This document shows positions 22,804-24,561 of a DNA stretch of 24,561 bases, in pieces; within the stretch, counting starts at the first letter, position 1; each line of letters opens with the position of its first letter. This stretch comes from Rubrobacteraceae bacterium (GTDB taxonomy: Bacteria; Actinomycetota; Rubrobacteria; Rubrobacterales; Rubrobacteraceae). Position numbers and translations under genes: made by a program. The notes beneath the pieces are model-generated. The model did no database searches and was not told the origin of the DNA. It saw nothing but the letters and a program-made list of their open reading frames with translations. The stretch is from positions 1-24,561 of the forward strand of contig JAUJMB010000007.1 of the NCBI GenBank assembly GCA_030447045.1. Direction: 5' to 3'.

Positions 22804-23933
22804 CGAGACTCCGCGTGGAGCGGCAGCACGGAGGAGAGCTGGCTGTGGTCGGACCCGGTCGCCCTGGCGAGCACGGGGTCCACGACCCTGCCCTCGGCCA
22901 CGGCGACCCCGCGCGCGAGCCCCGCATCGGACTTGAGGGCGTCGGCGAGGCCGAGCCCCGCAAGACGGCGGACGTGGGGCAGGAGCGCGTTGCTCAGGGC
23001 GCGCGTGGCGGTTACGGGTACGGCGGCCGGAACGTTCTTGACGCAGTAGTGGATGACGCCGCCCTCGACGAAGGTCGGGTCGTCCAGGGTCGTTGGCCTC
23101 GAGGTCTCGACGCAGCCGCCGTAGTCCACGTCGACGTCGACGATGACAGCGCCGTCGGTCATCCCTTCGACGGTCTCGCGGGCCACGAGGGCCGGGGTAC
23201 GGTCGCCGACGACGTTGACGGCGCCTATCAGGAGGTCAGCCCTTAGGACGGCATCGCGGATGCTTATGGTGCTCGCGGCCAGCGTGGTGACGCCAGGGAT
23301 GCGGGCGAGCTCGAGCTCCCGCAGCCGGTCCACGTCGCGGTCGATCACGACCACCTGGGCCCCGAGCCCGCCCGCCATCCTCGCGGCGCCCGAGCCGACG
23401 ATGCCGCACCCGAGGACTACGACCCTCCCCGGCCTCACCCCCGCGGCCCCCCCGAGCAGGACGCCCCGCCCGCCCGACTGGCGCAGGAGGTAGTGGGCAC
23501 CTATCTGGGGCGTGAGGCGGCCCGCGATCTCGCTCATCGGCGCCAGTATCGGCAGCCGCCCCTGCCCGTCCCGCACGGTCTCCATCGCGAACGCGACGCA
23601 CCGGGAGTGGAGAAGGTCCCGCATAAGACCCCGATTGATCGGCAACGAGAGGAACGAGAGCAGCACGAGCCCCTCCCGGAGCCGCGCCCGCTCCTCCTCC
23701 ACCGGCCCGTAGACCTTGACCACGAGCTCGGAGTCGTCCCAGACCTTCGCCGCGTCCCCGACGACCCTCGCGCCGGCCTCCTCGTAGGCGGCATCCGAGA
23801 CGCCGGACGCCTCCCCGGCCCCCGCCTCGACGAGCACCCGGTGCCCGGCCCGGCTCAGCTCGTGCGTGGCGTGCGGGGCGAGCGCCACCCGCGTCTCGCC
23901 CGGCGTCCTCTCTCTGGTTACTCCTATCCTCAC
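22800..23933 (-). CDS. Alanine-dehydrogenase-family protein with altered active site
   Basis: The 377-residue protein aligns along its length with NAD-dependent alanine dehydrogenases: an N-terminal MRIGVTRERTPGETRVAL, the LAPMSEIAGRL block, the Rossmann motif GCGIVGSGA and DYGGCVETSRPTT. The arginine at position 15 and the Asp before YGGC are kept. The substrate lysine of the KVKEP motif (Lys75 in the mycobacterial enzyme) is Tyr (KVYGP, Tyr75). The catalytic His of FLHLA (His96) is Ser (FLSLP, Ser96). Ordinary alanine dehydrogenase activity is therefore doubtful. Family alternatives are a related dehydrogenase or a transhydrogenase-like NAD-binding protein. GTG at 23933 has no Shine-Dalgarno sequence. 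Its neighbour scpA is overlapped by TTGA. Confidence 0.8.
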   Translation of the reverse strand: MRIGVTRERTPGETRVALAPHATHELSRAGHRVLVEAGAGEASGVSDAAYEEAGARVVGDAAKVWDDSELVVKVYGPVEEERARLREGLVLLSFLSLPINRGLMRDLLHSRCVAFAMETVRDGQGRLPILAPMSEIAGRLTPQIGAHYLLRQSGGRGVLLGGAAGVRPGRVVVLGCGIVGSGAARMAGGLGAQVVVIDRDVDRLRELELARIPGVTTLAASTISIRDAVLRADLLIGAVNVVGDRTPALVARETVEGMTDGAVIVDVDVDYGGCVETSRPTTLDDPTFVEGGVIHYCVKNVPAAVPVTATRALSNALLPHVRRLAGLGLADALKSDAGLARGVAVAEGRVVDPVLARATGSDHSQLSSVLPLHAESR

Positions 23934-23939
23934 GGCCTA

Positions 23940-23969
23940 AGATTACCCCGAAGCCGGCCGGCGGGCCAA
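23940..23969 (-). promoter_or_regulatory. Candidate promoter before the alanine-dehydrogenase-like gene
   Basis: On the minus strand TTGGCC (23969-23964) and TAATCT (23945-23940) are 18 bp apart, and the -10 ends 6 nt before the GTG start, the same geometry as the RsiG-like promoter. The -10 matches consensus only in part, and the site overlaps the stop of the upstream gene. If real, it would drive the scpA-scpB-rluB-aroA unit. Confidence 0.35.
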
Positions 23970-24561
23970 CGCGCCCCAGCGGGGATGGTCCCCCAGAAAC
24001 TCCCGGATAGCCTCCTCTTCTCCCCGCGCGCCGAGGACCATCCCCTCGGGGCCCACGGCCTCCCAGCAGGGCGCGAAGCGCACGCCGAACCCCGCCCGCC
24101 ACAGGTCGGCGGCGAGCGCCTGAACGTGGTCCGGGTCGACAGACCGCGGCGGCGCCTCCCGCAGGACGCGCATCTCGAGCACCGCCCCGGAGACGGCCGC
24201 CGCGTTCACGACCCGGCGCATCACGCCGTCCAGGGCGCAGGCGAGGCGACGCTCCGTCAGGGCCATGACGCCCCCACCCACCTCCAACCGCGTCCCGCAG
24301 GGGGAGCGCGTCTCCGAAAGCTCGTGCCGGTAGGGGCCCTCGGGCGCGGGGAGGCAGGTGGGCGGGCGCCCCTCCGGCGCCTCCCACTCCAGCGTGGCGC
24401 GGAAGTCCACGAGGCCGGCGACGCGCGTCGCCACCGTCCCGGCGGGCTGGCCGGTAAGGGTTACGGCGAGGCGCCCGGCGGCGGGTAGCGTCGCCCCCGG
24501 CGTTGTCCCAGGTATCGCCCCGGGCATCGCCACCGGCGCGGGGCTCAGCGGGCCGCCTGCT
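23943..24561 (-). CDS. Protein of unknown function (start probably beyond the right edge)
   Basis: I do not recognise this protein. The frame stays open to the right edge. GTG at 24533 would give 196 residues, but upstream in-frame sequence (GGPLSPAPV) has the same Pro/Gly/Ala-rich composition, so the real start may be outside. The N-terminal part is low complexity. The middle has mixed strands and helices (ALTERRLACALDGVMRRVV), and the C terminus contains EEEAIREFLGDHPRWGALAR. Two cysteines stand in the middle and one near the C-terminal third; no signal peptide or membrane helix is evident. It ends 9 bp before the alanine-dehydrogenase-like gene and is probably upstream in the same unit. 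Confidence 0.5.
   Translation of the reverse strand, partial: AGGPLSPAPVAMPGAIPGTTPGATLPAAGRLAVTLTGQPAGTVATRVAGLVDFRATLEWEAPEGRPPTCLPAPEGPYRHELSETRSPCGTRLEVGGGVMALTERRLACALDGVMRRVVNAAAVSGAVLEMRVLREAPPRSVDPDHVQALAADLWRAGFGVRFAPCWEAVGPEGMVLGARGEEEAIREFLGDHPRWGALARRPASG

Overview
The window is a dense, very GC-rich bacterial chromosome segment. It has almost no intergenic space, many GTG and TTG starts, and many stop/start overlaps (GTGA, ATGA, TTGA). The gene set is ftsK, rodZ-like, recA, recX, rny, miaB, miaA and hflX on the plus strand, and scpA, scpB, rluB, aroA, cmk, plsC, der, an FHA gene and an FtsR-like MerR gene on the minus strand. This points to a deep-branching actinobacterium, most likely Rubrobacter or a close relative. 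The FHA-MerR pair, the small RsiG-like gene and the recA-recX/miaB-miaA-hflX order are actinobacterial, while RNase Y and the scpA-to-der order are also shared with Firmicutes. The organism call is an inference from gene content, not from a marker alignment.

Left part (1-10685, plus strand): the 3' end of a DNA translocase gene (ftsK/spoIIIE), a RodZ-like membrane protein, then recA behind the clearest promoter in the window, then recX and rny. Next come a stand-alone GHKL ATPase of unknown role, miaB and miaA (tRNA A37 modification), hflX (ribosome-associated GTPase) and a RibD-C-type reductase.

Middle (10686-11027): a convergent junction holding what looks like the C-terminal remnant of a DUF4279-type protein.

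Right part (24561 back to 11028, minus strand): an unknown gene at the edge, an alanine-dehydrogenase-like gene, scpA-scpB-rluB-aroA, cmk-plsC-der, a nucleotidyltransferase/phosphomannomutase-like fusion, an RsiG-like small gene, a zinc-ribbon FHA gene, an FtsR-like MerR gene, apt and a tyrosine recombinase. Together these cover chromosome handling (ftsK, recA, scpAB, xer), RNA modification and decay, ribosome GTPases, and precursor supply for envelope, nucleotides and aromatics.

Most unusual points: (1) a short-range GC-skew sawtooth whose abrupt C-to-G jumps fall on ATAATA/TATTAT islands, mostly inside genes; (2) an alanine-dehydrogenase homologue lacking the lysine and histidine expected in its active site; (3) an RsiG-family protein whose c-di-GMP signature is degenerate at four of five positions; (4) three genes with a -10-like hexamer exactly 6 nt before the start codon, suggesting leaderless mRNAs, one with a 16-bp palindrome over its -10; (5) the GHKL ATPase between rny and miaB. 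I saw no CRISPR array, tRNA, rRNA, insertion sequence or defence island.
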